In this document: positions 61,805 through 64,000 of the stretch, one piece after another
How positions within the stretch are numbered: position 1 is the stretch's first letter
How the letters are laid out: the number at the start of each line of letters is the position of its first letter
Source: Primula veris
Lineage: Eukaryota > Streptophyta > Magnoliopsida > Ericales > Primulaceae
Direction: 5' to 3'
Assembly (NCBI GenBank): GCA_963682055.1
Contig: OY821744.1
Location: 315,001 to 379,000, forward strand
Length of the DNA: 64,000 nucleotides
The notes under the pieces: model-generated
What the model was told of the DNA's origin: nothing
Seen by the model: the letters and a program-made list of their open reading frames with translations, nothing else
Database searches by the model: none
Translations under genes and position numbers: made by a program

Positions 61805-62759
61805 AATAATATTATCACTTCGATAATTCAGACCCCACAACTTTATTGAAGGGGTAATAAAATTTCATAACGCGAAAGGGTAAAGAGCATCATAATTAAT
61901 GTGTCCAAGAAATTCCTTGGCAAAATAAATAAAACAGATGTTGAAATATAAACTTGTGCATGCACTTTTTAGCATTTGATACCCTAGAATAAATATATCA
62001 CTTTCTTAATTATATGTATCAATTAATGCATGATGTTTAACATTTGATCCACGTGAATAACTTTGGACAAATTATACTTTCATACTCCAACCCTTCACTA
62101 ATTTAGTACACCAACGTTACTTTTTGAATCATATGGTAACAAAATGAAGTTCAAAATTTTCTTATGTTACCAATTCAATCCACCGCTTTCAGAAAAAAAA
62201 AGCAAAATGATTTTTTTTATATATAAGATTAAGATTAAGTTATTATGCTTTAAATGATAATCCATACTAAAAAAATTATCTAAGCGGGGTAATTATTATG
62301 AATACTTTAAATGATAAGTCATAGGAGTATCAAATTTCTTTATAGAAAACATCTCATGTTATTCATATTAATCTTTTAATTCATATTTAAGCAAAATTTG
62401 GCGTATATTGACTCAAAATCACAAGAATTGGGTTTTGTTTTATGATATTTGAAACCCTAATCATTTAATTATTTTGATGATTTCGGTTAAACAAGTTAAT
62501 TCGTCTTTGTACATACTTTTAATTTGCAGCTATCATATAATATGATTTAAATTGATAACTAAGTTTTATTTAATTAGGTCGACATAATATCTGTTTTGTT
62601 GTACTTTTTCCGAGAGATAGTTCAACAATTCTCAGTCAACACATCTATTGCAACCATTTGTTTTGTATTGTAGTCGGTAGATGCTCCAAAACTTAATCTA
62701 GCAACCATCCGTTTTGTACTTACAATGCGATGTCGAACTCAAATATCATTAACAAATAA
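60040..62759. other. Upstream region of copy C, no gene
   Basis: 60110-61270 matches the promoter-proximal region of copy B. A TA microsatellite lies at 61769-61801; the segment 1 counterpart near 15412 has only about six units. No gene is supported. Confidence 0.55.
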
Positions 62760-62990
62760 TCGTTCAATTTTATTTAAGCGTGAAATTTTCGTAGAGAGTA
62801 TAAACACTTATTCTCTACCTATAAATAAATAAATTGGTAGTCCTCTACCTCTCTCTGTGGTGGGCAATATCAAACCTAAAAGTAACAAACAACAAAGAAA
62901 TGGACGACATTTTCAACGTAAAGCTAATTGAGTGAGTTAGGGTTTCGATTTGAGACGCTCTTATTTATAATTGTTTTCTATTTGAACAGG
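62760..62990 (+). pseudogene. Promoter and first exon copied from the TPR pseudogene
   Basis: CTCTCTGTGGTGGGCAATAT, a start codon at 62899 (MDDIFNVK), then CTAATTGAGTGAGTTAGGG matches the reverse complement of 40030-40125, where the exon is MDDIYNEK with donor GTAATTGAG. Here the donor GT has become CT, so the exon would read into a stop (TGA). The GTTAGGGTTTCGATTTGAG block is repeated again at 63054 and present in segment 1 at 16806. Confidence 0.75.
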
Positions 62991-63342
62991 CCAACTGTTT
63001 ATCATCTTATGATTTCATCAAAATAACTAAATCAGTTAGGGTTTGTACTTGAGTTAGGGTTTCGATTTGAGCCGCTCTTATTCATTTGTTGGTTTTTATT
63101 AAAATGTAGAGCAGGAAGGTAATAAGGGTAACCTCTGACGTTAAATTGCAAACAAAAAATTGTGACATGGTGTACAAAAGTGAAATAAATAGCGAACTTG
63201 TACCAAAAACTAATGTTTAGATGTGCCTTATTGACCTTGAATTGCAGGGATTGAGTTTTTATTATTGATTGACTTTGGAGTGCTGCATTGTTTTATTTTA
63301 AGTTGCACCTTCTGATATCATGTAACAACCTTAAACATAATA

Positions 63343-63429
63343 TATAATATGAATTAGGGGAATGCATGCATGGATGAAGTGAAAGCAACCCCCATTTATA
63401 TGAATATCTTCTCCAATGTTCATGTCACT
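63343..63429. repeat. Direct repeat flanking segment 2, right copy
   Basis: Matches 55591-55678 (see that entry). It abuts the ARF exon fragment at 63433. Confidence 0.85.
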
Positions 63430-63432
63430 AAG

Positions 63433-63514
63433 TACATCCAGAGTACCTGTGCAACATCTTGTGAGGGGCTTTATGAGGGGTCTAGATTGGCTTACGAACA
63501 ACATTGCTAACAAG
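63433..63514 (+). pseudogene. Last ARF exon, frameshifted
   Basis: Encodes YIQSTCATSCEGLYEG, then, after one extra G in a GGGG run near 63478, LDWLTNNIANK: the invariant C-terminus of plant ARF1-class GTPases. The stop codon expected after ANK is missing and replaced by GTATCT, a possible splice donor. The base before TAC is G preceded by AA, so the normal AG acceptor seems lost. It continues the ARF exon found at 41400-41518 on the other strand. Confidence 0.88.
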
Positions 63515-63576
63515 GTATCTTCTTTAAGTTCGTTCTGTTTCATCTGATTTCTTATTCTGAAATTTCTATGTAACAG

Positions 63577-63623
63577 GCTTGAAGCAGCTCGAAATACTCT
63601 TGATTGTGATCCTAACGCAACGG
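63577..63623 (+). pseudogene. Exon-like segment joined to the ARF fragment
   Basis: After TTTCTATGTAACAG, a good acceptor, 47 bp read LEAARNTLDCDPNAT in one frame before GTTATG. The sequence is helical and could be a TPR-type or other protein piece; I do not recognise it. Its position behind the ARF exon suggests a chimeric fragment. Confidence 0.4.
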
Positions 63624-64000
63624 TTATGTTCCCTCTTTTTCCGTGTTACTTGGTGTGGTTATGGATTGCAACAAAAAAGTTTATTTTAAATGAATTTCTC
63701 ATCTCGTTTAGGGATTTAAGCTGGATTGTCTAAATAGATTATGTTGTGTACTAGCAACGATTTAGATTTGAATATAATGTTTTATAAGGAAATAAATGTG
63801 ATTGCGGTATACTATTTTATCATTCTCCTCTAAATAATTTTATGTAGCCTCAAGATAGTAGTATATGTTGAAGAAACACCGTCCAAACCACATTGAAATA
63901 GCTCACTTATTTGCACTTCTATATATTGTTTATATCAGATTAAGTAGTAATAAAAAGGTCTTGACTAATACTCTGTCATTCAACTCGCATGAGATCTAGA
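63624..64000. other. Non-coding to window end
   Basis: AT-rich; nothing supported. Confidence 0.4.

Larger units (their letters stand above)
55769..63280. repeat. Segmental duplication, segment 2
   Basis: Counterpart of about 8517-18190, same orientation. It lacks the insertions at 9077-9515, 12289-12889 and 16881-18110 and so shows their empty sites. It is shorter for that reason and through loss of the stretch matching 14650-15110. Confidence 0.9.

Overview
The window is plant nuclear DNA: it is AT-rich, its genes are split by GT-AG introns, and it is dense with small transposons. The gene families (DUF4228/PADRE, DUF630/DUF632, BUD23/RID2, FAR1-related, IRE1-like kinase/KEN) point to a eudicot. 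The degraded IRE1-like and RRM repeats make me suspect Asteraceae, but that is inference only.

Four genes or gene groups look functional. They are a single-exon DUF4228 protein (476-1003, minus); a family of secretory coiled-coil proteins related to Arabidopsis At4g31340/At2g24420 (copy A 4302-8099, copy B 9488-13472, copy C 56443-60039, all minus, plus an inverted broken copy D on the plus strand at 18332-19480); a nine-exon BUD23/RID2 18S rRNA methyltransferase (43281-47714, plus); and a four-exon DUF630/DUF632 (NRG2-like) protein (49005-52857, minus).

Copies B and C lie in a direct segmental duplication: about 8517-18190 against about 55769-63280, starts about 47 kb apart. Because the two segments align closely, insertions in segment 1 can be read against empty sites in segment 2: a 1230-bp solo LTR with 5-bp target duplications (16881-18110), a 601-bp hAT-type element with 8-bp duplications (12289-12889), and a 439-bp insertion (9077-9515) that supplies the last codons and stop of copy B. 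A tRNA-type SINE with 12-bp duplications (18202-18319) also lies here.

The middle (about 20.9-37 kb) is a gene graveyard. Six small RRM-domain repeats (21.1-25.8 kb, plus) alternate with minus-strand fragments of an IRE1-like kinase/KEN gene in a higher-order duplication of about 2.6 kb. A FAR1-related 3' fragment follows. A nearly perfect palindrome (30818-36833, arms about 2.9-3.1 kb, 48-bp centre) then carries two tail-to-tail IRE1-like pseudogenes with a degenerate kinase catalytic loop. Transcription through it would give a long hairpin RNA.

From 37 to 43 kb there are a TPR pseudogene, a fold-back element, an isolated ARF GTPase exon and a decayed plant mariner transposase. The window ends with more captured pieces: the TPR gene's promoter and first exon, and the last ARF exon with a frameshift, followed by an unrelated exon-like segment. 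I saw no tRNA, rRNA or CRISPR sequences.
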